The notes under the pieces are model-generated. The model was given only the letters and a program-made list of their open reading frames with translations, ran no database searches and was not told the origin of the DNA. Positions 44,401 through 55,914 of a stretch of DNA of 64,000 bases are shown here, in pieces. Source of the DNA: Neoarius graeffei (lineage: Eukaryota > Chordata > Actinopteri > Siluriformes > Ariidae); the NCBI RefSeq assembly GCF_027579695.1, contig NC_083587.1, positions 54,378,021-54,442,020 on the forward strand. Reading direction: 5' to 3'. The translations under genes and the position numbers were made by a program. Positions within the stretch are counted from its first letter, which is position 1. Every line of letters starts with the position of its first letter.

Positions 44401-45157
44401 CTATAGAGAAAAAGAGAAATGAAGTGTAAAGTTGCTGTTTAGTTCATTTCAATGGCCACATGTTGATATCAGACAACTTCTTTTTATTGTTATAATGACC
44501 AAACTTGATTATAGCTTTGTTTCATTTTTCAACCCTGGATCTCTATTGCATTTGTGGCGCATGGGAAATTACCACAATGAAGAACCCCTATATATTTCTC
44601 TGTACTAGAAAAATAACTGAAAACTACTTTACTGATTATGTGTAACCATCATGGGGCTGTATTCAGAGTTCAGTAGTGAGGTGTTATAGATTGTTGTAGA
44701 GTTAGAGAGTTACAGAATACATCAGTATTCAGACCTCAAAAACAGAGCATGTCAAAAAATCAAGGTGTGTTTCATTGAACTTCGATTCTGACCTTGAACT
44801 TAAGTTGATTTTCGGGGGTCATCTTTAAAGTTTTTGTCTTTAAAGGTGGTGGTTTAAATGATATAGAGCTAATTTTAATAATCTGAAATGGGAGCCTAGA
44901 AAATCAATCTAAGCATGTGTGTAAGAACCACAAGTTGGCCTAAGGATTACTGTATCCACCTTTTAACCAGGAGATTGTGAGTTCTACTCACGGTTGGATC
45001 ATACTAAAGACCATTATCAAAATGGTACCTACAAAATGGTCATCTGGCAAGGCATGCTGTAATACAGATGTGAGTGGGGAGTCAAACTCTCGTGGTTACT
45101 GGAAGACTGCCCCCCCCCCCCATTGTGACTATATAATAGGTGAGAGGCCAAGGGCAG

Positions 45158-45937
45158 TAGAGGCTTTGCACCATCACGTGACCCTATAGCAGTGGTAATT
45201 ATGCCGCCATGACAGGGGGCACATTTGTAGTGTTTCATTCAGCCAAGTTAGTTGTTAGTGATGGGTATGGGAAGGTTTTGTTGAGTTTTTGGATGTGCAA
45301 ATCATTTTGAACAAAACAAAGACATCAGATTTAAAAAAAAAATTACCAAAAGTATTTCATCATCATGGGAAAAAACTAGAGAGATTTCTAAATGTAGAAG
45401 GGGAAATTGAGGGAAAAAAACATCCAACAGGACTCGGTGTCGAACAGAGAGGTCAAAAACCCGATGGTATGCTTACTTCATTTCCACAAAGGTAAGAATG
45501 AAAAAAAAAATTTCACAACTGCAGTAAGGTGCTCACAGTGAAGTGAACATGAGCATCAACACAGCGGCTCGGCAGAGCTTCACCAAGACTTAAAAAGTTC
45601 ATTTACATTTGGGGATCCTTTGGAGCGCACTTGGGACCCAGTCATTATGGGAAACACCTGATGGTGATTTAAGCGCAATCAGCACTCAAATCAGTATCAG
45701 GCATTTCCCATAATGACTGGGTCCCAAGTGTGCACATAATACACTCCCTGAAATTAAAAAGAAAAAAAATCTGATGTCTTTGTTTCTTTCAAAACGATTT
45801 GCACATCTAAAAATGCAGCAAAACCTTCCCATATTGATCAATAACAACAAGGTTGAATGAAGCACTACAAGCATGCCTCCTATCATGGCAGCGTAATTAC
45901 CATTGCTATGGGGTCACGTGACGGTGCAAAGCCTCTA
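45158..45937 (+). mobile_element. Foldback element with a THAP exon in both arms
   Basis: The arms start TAGAGGCTTTGCACCATCAC (45158) and end with its complement (45937); inverted similarity continues for about 200 bp, through 'cagtggtaatta' and into the coding part. A TA may be the target site. The left arm contains a THAP-type exon with donor (45267-45491) on the plus strand; the right arm holds the first part of the same exon on the minus strand (from about 45835). Confidence 0.6.
45267..45491 (+). pseudogene. Decayed THAP exon
   Basis: It opens MGRFC then stop; other frames continue GCANHFEQNKDIRF and KVFHHHGKKLE, and GKKHPTGLG, the order of a fish THAP finger. A consensus donor GTAAGA follows at 45492. 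The minus-strand arm copy retains MGRFCCIFRCANRFERNKDI, better preserved. Frameshifts at an A-run (45332-45341) break this one. Confidence 0.5.
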
Positions 45938-46094
45938 TAGAAATGGAGATCGGCACCATTCGGTGCCTGGTTAGGACTGGGACAGGAGACTGCCTGGGAA
46001 GATCAGGTCCTGGCACAGGAGGGATTTTGACGTGTGTAAGAAGACTCTGAATACAAGGAACTTTCCCTGTGGAACTACAGACATGTCTTTTGAC

Positions 46095-47357
46095 CAGGCT
46101 TGTAGTACTCGAGTCCAGGACTCGGACTCGAGTCCGACTTGTGCCCTAATTTTAAGGACTCATGACTTGACTCGGACTTGAGCACTGATGACTAGGACTC
46201 ATGCGTTAACTGCATTAGGACTTGGAAAATGGAGACAAGGACTCGGATTTTATCTTTATTTTTTTGGTAACATGCCATAATAATTTGGCATAAGATATTT
46301 ATATCTACATTAATTCTGTAGTAATTTCGTGTCAGATTGTCACACCTGCACGCCTTGGCATGTGCATCAGATAGACTCTTGGGCGCACTCCGGACAGTGC
46401 GTGCGCCAAGCCGACTCTCGTGCGTGGTGTAAACGACTTGTACCTGCACAGGATTAAGGCGGAAACAGCACGCCTATATAGAAACTGTGAAAAACACACT
46501 TACAGTGGTGCTTGAAAGTTTGTGAACCCTTTAGAATTTTCTATATTTCTGCATAAATATGACCTAAAACAGCATCAGATTTTCACGCAGGTCCTAAAAG
46601 TAGATAAAGAGAACCCAGTTAAACAAATGAGACAAAAATATTATACTTGGTCATTTATTTATTGAGGAAAGTTATCCAATATTACATATCTGTGAGTGGC
46701 AAAAGTATGTGAACCTCTAGGATTAGCAGTTAATTTGAAGGTGAAATTAGAGTCAGGTGTTTTCAATCAATGGGATGACAATCAGGTGTGAGTGGGCACA
46801 CTGAATCTGATGATGTTTTAAGTCATATTTATGCAGAAATATAGAAAATTCTAAAGGGTTCACAAACTTTCAAGCACCACTGTACTTTGCGAAGTACTGA
46901 GTTGTGTTGTTGACATTACTGAGCCTTATTTCTTTGTTTGGTTTCCTGATCCCTGATTTCCTGTTTCTCTTCTTTGATTCTGCCGAGTCTATGATAGTCT
47001 GTTTGTGTCTCGCTCAACCTATCACCTGTTTCACTGTTTTTGCCTGCCATTCTGGATTGTTTACCATCTTCACTTGTATTAATACACACACCTTCTGCAC
47101 TTGCATCCATCTCCCAACCATCTCTGACAGAATACTTCACACTCCCTGACAAAGAGAAGCACATTCACCTGTTCATACGTCATGTTCAGGAACAAACTAA
47201 TGTTAATGGCGCTAAAACAGCCACCGTCAAATGGTACTGTTGGAGTGTTGGAGTCAACTCTAAATTTTTTTAATGACTTGGACTTGAATCGGACTTGAAC
47301 ACTAGGGACTCAAGACTGGACTCGGACTTGAGGTTTAGTGACTCGACTACAACACTG
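46095..47357. mobile_element. hAT element with GACTCGGACT subterminal repeats
   Basis: An exact 8-bp duplication, 'cttttgac', flanks it (46087-46094 and 47358-47365). The ends 'caggcttgtagtactcgag' and the complement of 'ctcgactacaacactg' are inverted. Repeats of 'gactcggactt(g)' fill the first and last 100 bp. No transposase is encoded. A 380-bp Tc1 derivative (46503-46882) is inserted. Confidence 0.75.
46503..46882. mobile_element. Miniature Tc1 (internal deletion derivative)
   Basis: It keeps about 230 bp of the left and 150 bp of the right end of the Tc1 family at 3300/26779/36330, with TA flanks (46501-46502 and 46883-46884). The transposase gene is entirely lost, from the left internal repeat to 'gtgagtgggcaca'. 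Confidence 0.92.
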
Positions 47358-47650
47358 CTTTTGACTCAAATCTGCAATGCTCAATACAAGCCATGGCCAA
47401 TGTAGCGCACAGTAAAAAGTGCCCCAAAACCTGTAAAAAAGCATAAATAACACAAACTACTTTTTTACTGGATTGACTTATCTGGTTCGAGGCTAACAAA
47501 CTATCTATCAATGCCAAAAAAACATACTTCCTTATTTTCTGTAATAAAAATAAAACCTACAATAGAAATAATGCAAAAATCTTACTAAAAAGTATGCCCC
47601 TTTCTCAAGAGTGTCAAGCTAAATTCTTAGGCGTAATAATAGATGACAAA

Positions 47651-48264
47651 TGGCCCTTTTCCACTACCCTTTTTCAGCTCACTTCAGCTCGCTTCAGCTC
47701 ACTTCAGCCCGACACGGCTCGCGTTTCGACTACCAAAAACCAGCACGACTCAGCTCGCTTCAGCCCTGCTTAGCCCCTAAAACTCGCACTGTTTTGGAGT
47801 AGGGCTGAAGCGAGCCAAAGCGAGCCGAGTGAGGCTGGGGGCGTGAGCAGACACTCCCCTAACCCGGAAGGAGAAGAATTATGAATTACGAGAATTTCTG
47901 AAGTCTTATGCGCCTCGCCTCATCTATACGCTCTTGCCAGTATCTGTCCGCGTTGTCGGTGACAACAAGCCACAGCACCAAGACCAGCAACACTAACGAC
48001 TCCATGTCCTCCATGTTTATTGTTTACTCTCCGGGTCGTGAGACTACCGCTTAAAAGCTCACTGATGTCACTGTTTGCGCTGCTTAACGACATCACCTGA
48101 CGTCCACCCACTTTCGCTAACTCCACCCAATGTGTCCACCCACTTCCAGCCAGCACGGTTCAGCGCGGTTATAGTCGAAATGCAACTCCAACAGCCCCGC
48201 TCAGCCCGACTCAGCACGGCACGGCTCAGCCCGACTCAGCCGCGTTTGTAGTGGAAAAGCGGCA
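47651..48264. mobile_element. MITE with CAGCTCGCTTCAGC/CAGCCCGACTCAGC iterations
   Basis: The ends TGGCCCTTTTCCACTAC (47651) and GTAGTGGAAAAGCGGCA (48264) are inverted, flanked by AAA (47648-47650 and 48265-48267). The DNA next to each end is made of about 15-bp iterations such as 'gctcagcccgactcagc'. It splits the LINE frame exactly between DDK and LTW, so the LINE was in frame at insertion. Its build parallels the MITE at 2251-3195. Confidence 0.75.
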
Positions 48265-48267
48265 AAA

Positions 48268-48849
48268 CTGACCTGGAAACCACATATAGCCACGTTATGT
48301 AATAAAATATCTAAAACTATTGGACTTATGGGAAAACTCAAACATCTTCTCACTCAACAAGCCATTATCACCATATATAATAGCTTAATATATCCATATC
48401 TGACCTACGGAAATATTATATGGGGATGTGCCTACAAAACTACACTACAGCCCCTAATACTACTACAAAAAAGATTTGTTCGTATGGCCACCAGATCCAG
48501 TTTTTATGCCCATTCTTTACCTCTGTTTACGAAGCTTAAGATTTTAAATATTATTGATATCAATAGACTTCAGCTAAATATCTTCACTTTCCAATTTCTT
48601 AGAAATTCTCTTCCAGACACGTTTGATCGTTTTTTAAATCTTAATTCCCAATTTCATGCTTACCAAACTCGACAAAGCGACCAACTGCATATCCCCCTAG
48701 TGCGAACATCCCTAGGTCAAAAGAGTGTTCAATACAAATGTGTAATTGAATGGAATAACCTCCTCCTCCACCTTAAAAGTTTTACATCCATGATTAGTTT
48801 TAAACGTAATCTCAAAAGCCACCTATTTTCATTCCCCAGCCACACTTGA
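48268..48849 (+). pseudogene. C-terminal end of a LINE reverse transcriptase
   Basis: 193 codons continuing from LTWKPHIATLCNKISKT. Contains IYNSLIYPYLTYGNIIWG, LQKRFVRMA and HSLPLFTKLKILNI, the typical end of a Jockey-superfamily-like RT ORF. The 5' part is lost to truncation and the MITE, so it has no own start. A clean stop follows SFPSHT. Confidence 0.75.
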
Positions 48850-49705
48850 CCTTTATCTTTAAATATAGTTCAGTCTTGGATCAAATTGTAAAATATTACA
48901 CTACACCATGCACCAGGCTTCTGTTATTAGGACAATATTTATTCACCATTCGAAATCAATCAATTATACTTTTTTTTTACTTTATGTATAGATCCTAGGT
49001 TACATTTTATTCATTTCTTATTTTCACTCGTTAACTTATATTTTGTTATTTGCAATTGACATTGTTTATATTTATTTCAGTTATGATGCCAATTACAGTT
49101 TAATGTATAATTTTGTTACCAATAATTATATTATTATCTTTGTTATTATTTGTTATTATTTACTATTGTTAATATAGTTATTCTCTAATTTGTTAAATTT
49201 GGATTAATTACTTGTTAATTTAAACGGGGGAAGACTTAGAACAAGCCATTGTGCTTTTTTCTTCCCCCAGCACATTTTCTGTTTTTGTTCCATTTATGTT
49301 TTCTTGTAAATCTCTTTCATCATGTGCAAATAAATAAATAAATAAAAATAAAATTAAATCTTTAAACATTTATAAGAACAGCTTTGGTAAGAGTCCCCCC
49401 CCGTGTCTGTCTCACCCCACCCTTGGTTTACACTACTATGAGTCTGATTGTGGATATTTGTAAAGTTTATTGAAATAATTCAACTGCCCTTTGGCATTCC
49501 AGGCTTTCTGTTCTTTTCTCACTGCAGAAACTACACTACCGTTCAAAAGTTTGGGGTCACTTTGAAATTTCCTTATTTTTGAAAGAAAAGCACTGTTCTT
49601 TTCAATGAAGATCGCTTTAAACTAATCAGAAATACACTCTATACATTGCTAATGTGGTAAATGACTATTCTAGCTGCAAATGTCTGGTTTTTGGTGCAAT
49701 ATCTA

Positions 49706-51310
49706 CAACCCCGATTCCAAAAAAGTTGGGACAAAGTACAAATTGTAAATAAAAATGGAATGCAATAATTTACAAATCTCAAAAACTGATACTGTATTCA
49801 CAATAGAACATAGACAACATATCAAATGTCGAAAGTGAGACATTTTGAAATTTCATGTCAAATATTGGCTCATTTGAAATTTCATGACAGCAACACATCT
49901 CAAATAAGTTGGGACAGGGGCAATAAGAGGCTGGAAAAGTTAAAGGTACAAAAAAGGAACAGCTGGAGGACCAAATTGCAACTCATTAGGTCAATTGGCA
50001 ATAGGTCATTAACATGACTGGGTATAAAAAGAGCATCTCGGAGTGGCAGCGGCTCTCAGAAGTAAAGATGGGAAGAGGATCACCAATCCCCCTAATTCTG
50101 CGCCGACAAATAGTGGAGCAATATCAGAAAGGAGTTCGACAGTGTAAAATTGCAAAGAGTTTGAACATATCATCATCTACAGTGCATAATATCATCAAAA
50201 GATTCAGAGAATCTGGAAGAATCTCTGTGCGTAAGGGTCAAGGCCGGAAAACCATACTGGGTGCCCGTGATCTTCGGGCCCTTAGACGGCACTGCATCAC
50301 ATACAGGCATACTTCTGTATTGGAAATCACAAAATGGGCTCAGGAATATTTCCAGAGAACATTATCTGTGAACACAATTCACCGTGCCATCCGCCGTTGC
50401 TCGATAAAACTCTATAGTTCAAAGAAGAAGCCATATCTAAACATGATCCAGAAGCGCAGACGTCTTCTCTGGGCCAAGGCTCATTTAAAATGGACTGTGG
50501 CAAAGTGGAAAACTGTTCTGTAATCAGACGAATCAAAATTTGAAGTTCTTTATGGAAATCAGGGACGCTGTGTCATTCGGACTAAAGAGGAGAAGGACGA
50601 CCAAAGTTGTTATCAGCGCTCAGTTCAGAAGCCTGCATCTCTGATGGTATGGGGTTGCATTAGTGCGTGTGGCATGGGCAGCTTACACATCTGGAAAGAC
50701 ACCATCAATGCTGAAAGGTATATCCAGGTTCTAGAGCAACATATGCTCCCATCCAGACGACGTCTCTTTCAGGGAAGACCTTGCATTTTCCAACATGACA
50801 ATGCCAAACCACATACTGCATCAATTACAGCATCATGGCTGCGTAGAAGAAGGGTCCGGGTACTGAACTGGCCAGCCTGCAGTCCAGATCTTTCACCCAT
50901 AGAAAACATTTGGTGCATCATAAAACAGAAGATATGACAAAAAAGACCTAAGACAGTTGAGCAACTAGAATCCTACATTAGACAAGAATGGGTTAACATT
51001 CCTATCCCTAAACTTGAGCAACTTGTCTCCTCAGTCCCCAGACGTTTACAGACTGTTGTAAAGAGAAAAGGGGATGTCTCACAGTGGTAAACATGGCCTT
51101 GTCCCAACTTTTTTGAGATGTGGTGTTGTCATGAAATTTAAAATCACCTAATTTTTCTCTTTAAATGATACATTTTCTCAGTTTAAACATTTGATATGTC
51201 ATCTATGTTCTATTCTGAATAAAATATGGAATTTTGAAACTTCCACATCATTGCATTCTGTTTTTATTTACAATTTGTACTTTGTCCCAACTTTTTTGGA
51301 ATCGGGGTTG
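49706..51310 (+). mobile_element. Tc1-like transposon ('caaccccgattccaaaaaag' family)
   Basis: Inverted ends 'caaccccgattccaaaaaag' (49706) and its complement (51310), flanked by TA (49704-49705 and 51311-51312). 1605 bp, full length. Encodes one transposase. A remnant of the family is at 24532. Confidence 0.95.
50068..51090 (+). pseudogene. Tc1-like transposase with two nonsense codons
   Basis: From ATG 50068 (MGRGSPIPLILRRQI) to the TAA at 51088-51090 the frame is unbroken, 340 codons, apart from TAA at 50521-50523 and TGA at 50935-50937. An N-terminal paired-type HTH (KIAKSLNISSSTVHNIIKRF) is followed by the catalytic aspartate in SDESKF, DNAKPHT, and [11 protein letters not shown], which retains the acidic third residue. 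The first stop replaces the residue before SDESKF, as in copy 2 of the other family. Recently active by appearance. Confidence 0.9.
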
Positions 51311-52078
51311 TACATAGGTGTATAGAGGCCCATTTCCAGCAACTATCACTCCAGTGTTCTAATGGTACAATGTGTTTGCTCATTGCCTCAGAAGGCTAAT
51401 GGATGATTAGAAAACCCTTGTACAATCATGTTAGCACAGCTGAAAACAGTTGAGCTCTTTAGAGAAGCTATAAAACTGACCTTCCTTTGAGCAGATTGAG
51501 TTTCTGGAGCATCACATTTGTGGGGTCGATTAAATGCTCAAAATGGCCAGAAAAATGTCTTGACTATATTTTCTATTCATTTTACAACTTATGGTGGTAA
51601 ATAAAAAAGTGTGACTTTTCATGGAAAACACAAAATTGTCTGGGTGACCCCAAACTTTTGAACGGTAGTGTATGTCAAATTTTTTTTGTGGTAATAGCAC
51701 ATACAGCACATATGCAATGTATAAAGGTTGGATTGAAAAAAAAATACTGCACTACTGCTTTAATATCATAAACCAAAAATGAAACATTGAACGAGAAGGG
51801 CATCAAATGAATAAAAAAGCAACGCAACACAATTGATCTGTGAAAAGACACATCATGGAAATTGGCTGCAGGGCCAAAGCTACATGTGTGCTATAACTCA
51901 TGTATGAGCAAAGCACATTCCTCCTAAACCTGTCCCAACATACACACGCGCACACACACCCCAATCTTTCAGCTTGTCAGTGCCAGGAACATTGAGGTAG
52001 AGCTCCTTCCGGGTATACTTACAAAGGGAATTTTCCTACTACAATTTCCTGATAGAGAAACAAGTAAGAGTGTCTTAC

Positions 52079-52206
52079 CAGTGCCTTGGGCAGGTTCCTC
52101 TTCTTCGTGACGTACTGCTGACACAAAACCAACAGCAAGGTGAACAGGAGGAAAAGAGCCACTAATGCAGACACGATGAATACAGGAATCCAGGGCTTGT
52201 CTGCAG
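52079..52206 (-). CDS. Class II cytokine receptor, transmembrane exon
   Basis: Acceptor AG at 52208-52207, donor GT at 52078-52077; 128 bp. It encodes KPWIPVF then the membrane helix VSALVALFLLFTLLLVL, a short basic stop-transfer VTKKR, and LPKAL. The entry phase (completing a codon with two bases) and exit phase 0 match the neighbouring exons. Confidence 0.85.
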
Positions 52207-52610
52207 CTGGAGAGAAAAAAAAAAAGACCAAAAATAAAGCCAATGTAAACTCACTATAAAAAAAATCTAATTTTAGGACAATCCCAAAGGTCATAAGGTG
52301 CTCATATGATAAGTTAATCCTGGTTAAGCAAGAGCTGGGCTGAGAATTGCACAATTCCTTGAAACTGAACTTTCTAGACGTACAAAAGGAACAGCATGTG
52401 AAATAATCTTTTTTTTTTGATAAGTATCTGAACATTTTGTCATGTGGCTCTCTCTTTAGCATGCTGGCCTTTAATCAGAGCTTATATTTTGCACCTCATA
52501 ACCTATAAGTGAGTAATACGAAGAATCTAATCTTACTCGTTTCAAATGACGTAGCCACAAGAAACTTTTCCACAGTGAACAGAAAATAAACAAAACACTC
52601 CTGTTTTTAC

Positions 52611-52752
52611 CTGGCAGAGTCACACAGAAGGTGGTGTTTTCACTCTGTCGCTTTACGGAGGGATGGGTCAGCTCGTACAATGCAACGCCACAGTATTCGG
52701 TGTTCATGTCTAAGTGACTCACTGTAATCATGCCAGATGGATTCTGAAACAC
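52611..52752 (-). CDS. Class II cytokine receptor, domain 2 second half
   Basis: Acceptor before 52752 and donor GT at 52610-52609; 142 bp. Contains HLDMNTEYCGVALYELTHPS and ends FCVTLP. The 'NTEYC...C' pair is the conserved disulfide region of the membrane-proximal fibronectin III domain. Confidence 0.85.
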
Positions 52753-53164
52753 CTGTAAATAAGATATGTGATAAAGGATAATAAAACGTGATTGTGCAAC
52801 TTGGTGTATTTTTTTTTAAATGCTAATGTGTTTTAAAAGAACTAGCAGTTAGCATTACACTGGCTAGCAATGATAGCAATTCTGTCTAAGTGTGCACATT
52901 TATACACTTAATGTTTAAGTAAAATAAGGGAAGAATCATATACTGTAGGTGCAATAAGTTAGGCATACATATTGGAGCCTGTTACAGGATGAACTACCGA
53001 ATTAGCTATGACTGATGAAAACAAGTTTTTCTTAAGTTAAGAACATAACATACCGTCAGTAATACTGTATACAGTTAGCTTTATATATTTTGGTGACAGC
53101 GGTGATTTTTTTTAAAATACAAATTATCATTTTTACTTGTTTGCTTAAAATTTATTATATAATT

Positions 53165-53999
53165 AACAGTTATTCCATGAAATTGAGTTGTACCGGTACA
53201 TGAACTGTATTTATAAACCATGTACGACAAGTTTGAGTGGAATAACTGTTTTATTTTATCCACATTCACTGGATTTTGAGAAACGGAGCATTGTTATTTT
53301 TATTTTTTGCAAATTCAATAAATAAAAAAACTTGATGCAAGTGGGTGACACGGTGGTGTAAGTGGTTAGCACGGTCGCCTCACAGCGAGAAAGGTTCTGG
53401 GTTTGAGACCAGTGGCTGGCAGGGGAGCCTTTCTGTGTGGAGTTTGCATGTTCTCCCTGTGTCTGCGTGGGTTTCCTCCAGGTGCTCCGGTTTCCCCCAT
53501 AGTCCAAAGACATGAGGTTAGGTTAATATGGGATGGCTTTGGGCTGAGGTGCCCTTGAGTGAGGCATCCAACTGCTCCCTGGGTGCTGTTAGCATGGCTA
53601 CCCACTGTTATGTGTATGTGCTCATTGCTCACGTGTGTGTGTTCACTGCCCCAGGGTTAAATGCAGAGAGGAATTTCACAAGTGTGTGATGATAAATATT
53701 TTTATAAATAAAAATAATTTCTGCAAACCGGCAAAATGACAGTAGTTTGTGAAAAATGCGATAATAACAGTTCTTGAAAAATAAAAAAGATATGTTCTTA
53801 CCATCAAATACTTTTATTCCATATTCTGTTGCTTTTTTGGTATTTTTGGGGGGTTTTGTTTTCGAGTAAAGTTTTTATTTCGTCCTCTGTTGGTTCAGCA
53901 ACACGCTCCACCATTTTGTTTTTCTCTACTCACGGTATAGGAGCTGATATCCTAGTAGTAGAGTAGCCAGTCAGAGTGCATGATTGCTCATATCCAGTG
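53165..53999 (-). mobile_element. Crypton-like repeat (copy E4), split by a SINE
   Basis: Same ends as copy E1 ('aacagttattccatgaaat' and 'ctcatatccagtg'). A SINE (53343-53695) is inserted. The exon at 53914-53802 opens MVERVAEPTEDEIKTLLENK and meets a donor GTAAGA at 53801; a one-base loss in its C-run shifts the frame. Confidence 0.55.
53343..53695 (+). mobile_element. SINE variant (copy A6)
   Basis: Matches copy A4 over both its head and its 'gggctgaggtgcccttgag' half, ending near 'ttcacaagtgtgtgatga'. It lies within the Crypton-like repeat. Confidence 0.75.
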
Positions 54000-54266
54000 A
54001 ATGTGGATTGAATAAAAATGAATACATTATTCTAGCAAGCTGGCATTGGTAGCTAAGGTTTGCAGAGCAAATCAATAACTTACATGTGTAACTTAGGCAA
54101 TAATTTTGAGTAATAATGTTGAGACCAAAGAGTTAACATTTACCATTCAATTAAAAAAAACCCTGAAATAAATATGTTGACTTAATATCTTGTTATTATG
54201 ACTTACCATCGATCTAAGATATCTATGTTTATCTATAATGTGGTTATTACATTATTTAATAAGCAC

Positions 54267-54490
54267 TTGGGGGAAAGCCATGGCCAAATGGTTAGAGAAA
54301 GAGCTTTGGGACCAAAAGATCGCTGGTTCAAATCCCTGATTCAGCAGGACTGGCTCAAGTGCCCTTGAGCAAGGTGCCTAACCCCTGACTGCTCCAGCAA
54401 GAGTGGTGGTGTACCTTGTGTCTGATTAGCCAGAGAAAAACTGATGATGTGATTATCAGTTCGGGCAAGAACCCACCCATAACTAAAACT
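54267..54490 (+). mobile_element. tRNA-derived SINE, second family (copy B4)
   Basis: Head 'gaaagccatggccaaatgg', B-box-like 'ggttcaaatccc', body 'cttgagcaaggtgcctaac'. A 9-bp duplication, 'aataagcac', flanks it (54258-54266 and 54491-54499). It lies in a receptor intron. Confidence 0.8.
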
Positions 54491-54731
54491 AATAAGCACG
54501 TATTTCAACCTATTAAGTCATTATTTCATGTTATCTCATTGTTTTGCCATATAATCTCATTATTTCAACTTAATATTTAGCACCCCATAATGTAGAAGTC
54601 TAATTTACTGAATATTAAATTATAATTCTTATTCTACACATTGTTTCCCAGACAGTGCTTTTAACAACATAACATCTTGAAACAATGAGTTTGCATGCTG
54701 AATAATGTGTTATTAATTCAAAATTATGAGT

Positions 54732-55185
54732 CAAGTCAAGTCAAGTTTATTTGTATAGCGCTTTTAACAATAAAAATTGTTGCAAAGCAGCTTTACAGAA
54801 TTTTAACGACTTAAAACATGAGCTAATTTTATCCCTAATCTATCCCCAATGAGCAAGCCTGTGGTGACGGTGGCAAGGAAAAACTCCCTCAGACGACATG
54901 AGGAAGAAACCTCGAGAGGAACCAGACTCAAAAGGGAACCCATCCTCATTTGGGCAACAGCAGACAGCATGACTATAACATTAACGGTTTTAACATGAAG
55001 ACAGTTTCGTTGATGTTGTAACTCTTCATTGATGGAAACTTGAGTGCAAAACTGTTCATGACAACTGCAGTCCTAAAGTTAGCAAGTCAACTGTAGTCCT
55101 CAGCCATAAAAGCATTACTGTACAGTACATGTAAGTGTCCAGAGCGTCTTCCAGGTGTAACCCTCAACTGTCCTCATGGGGCCGA
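54732..55185 (+). repeat. Interspersed fish repeat 'caagtcaagtttattt' (copy 2)
   Basis: Aligned with 10939-11385 throughout. It lies in the intron between receptor exons 52752 and 55527. Class unknown. Confidence 0.7.
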
Positions 55186-55526
55186 TTAATTATGAATTAA
55201 TTTTGAATTAATAACACATTAATTCAAATAATAACACTTTCCCCCCACAACTTATGGTTCAGTGCTTCTGGAATACACACATGAAACATCTTGTCCCAAC
55301 ACTTTAACAGTCTGAATTGTTTGGTTTTACTGCATGTTTACATTATATCAATGTAGAAGGAAGAACCAGTATGATAGGTAATTTAACTTAAGTCAATATT
55401 AACAGAATTATGCCCTCGGCTATGTTAAATCTCTGATCTAAGTAACTAAGTATATTTACTACAAAGGTGTACATTCCACCAAGACAGAAGGTACAGTACA
55501 AATGTTCATATGGAACTAGACCTTAC

Positions 55527-55717
55527 CTTTCCAGCTTCAGACTCTGGGTGTGTGAGACTGACAATGTACTCAACAGAAGATTGCCCAGAATCCCTACACC
55601 TTTCCCAACAGCTGATTTCCCTAATCGAGTGGTTCTGAGGCCCCATGGGAGTTGTGAGTGTTACGGTGAAAGAGGCCCCGGTCATTACCACGGATGAATG
55701 TGGCGCTTCCAGAGTGC
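55527..55717 (-). CDS. Class II cytokine receptor, domain 2 first half
   Basis: Acceptor AG at 55719-55718 and donor GT at 55526-55525; 191 bp (2 bases + 63 codons). Contains SSVVMTGASFTVTLTTP, an ISCWERCRDSG insert with two cysteines, and VEYIVSLTHPE, the strands of a fibronectin III domain. Ends in phase 0 as the next exon begins. Confidence 0.8.
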
Positions 55718-55914
55718 CTGACAAGGACAAGAAAAAGAAAGAAGTAAGAAGGAGTAATAAGGAGGGAGGTAAAAGGCAGGAATTAGTGTCATGAGATCTA
55801 AAATAATCTACAGAGAGTTCAATCCTGTTTTATAGATAAACAATCATTTAATGAATACAAAATCCTAGTGCACAGATCATGTACATTTACAAAATTCCAC
55901 AGTGAATATACAGT

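Larger units (their letters stand above)
47475..49360 (+). mobile_element. 5'-truncated LINE with a MITE inserted
   Basis: Plus-strand text ANKLSINAKKTYFLIF (from about 47487) and KFLGVIIDDK up to 47650 is the end of a reverse-transcriptase palm/thumb. It continues at 48268 with LTWKPHI and runs to the stop at 48849. A 3' region ends in an AAATAAATAAATAAAT tail at about 49329-49360. A non-LTR retrotransposon; the clade is not settled. Confidence 0.7.
49534..51670. mobile_element. Tc1-type MITE with 'cactaccgttcaaaagtttg' ends, interrupted
   Basis: Perfect 27-bp inverted ends flanked by TA (49532-49533 and 51671-51672). Excluding the inserted Tc1-like element it is about 530 bp and non-coding. 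Confidence 0.9.
44403..52076 (-). other. 7.7-kb intron of the receptor, filled with transposons
   Basis: Bounded by donor GT at 52078-52077 and acceptor AG at 44402-44401. It contains a THAP foldback, a hAT with a miniature Tc1, a LINE with a MITE, and a nested pair of Tc1 elements. A possible tRNA-like SINE fragment (44927-45138, with 'attgtgagttctactcac') is also present. Confidence 0.75.
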
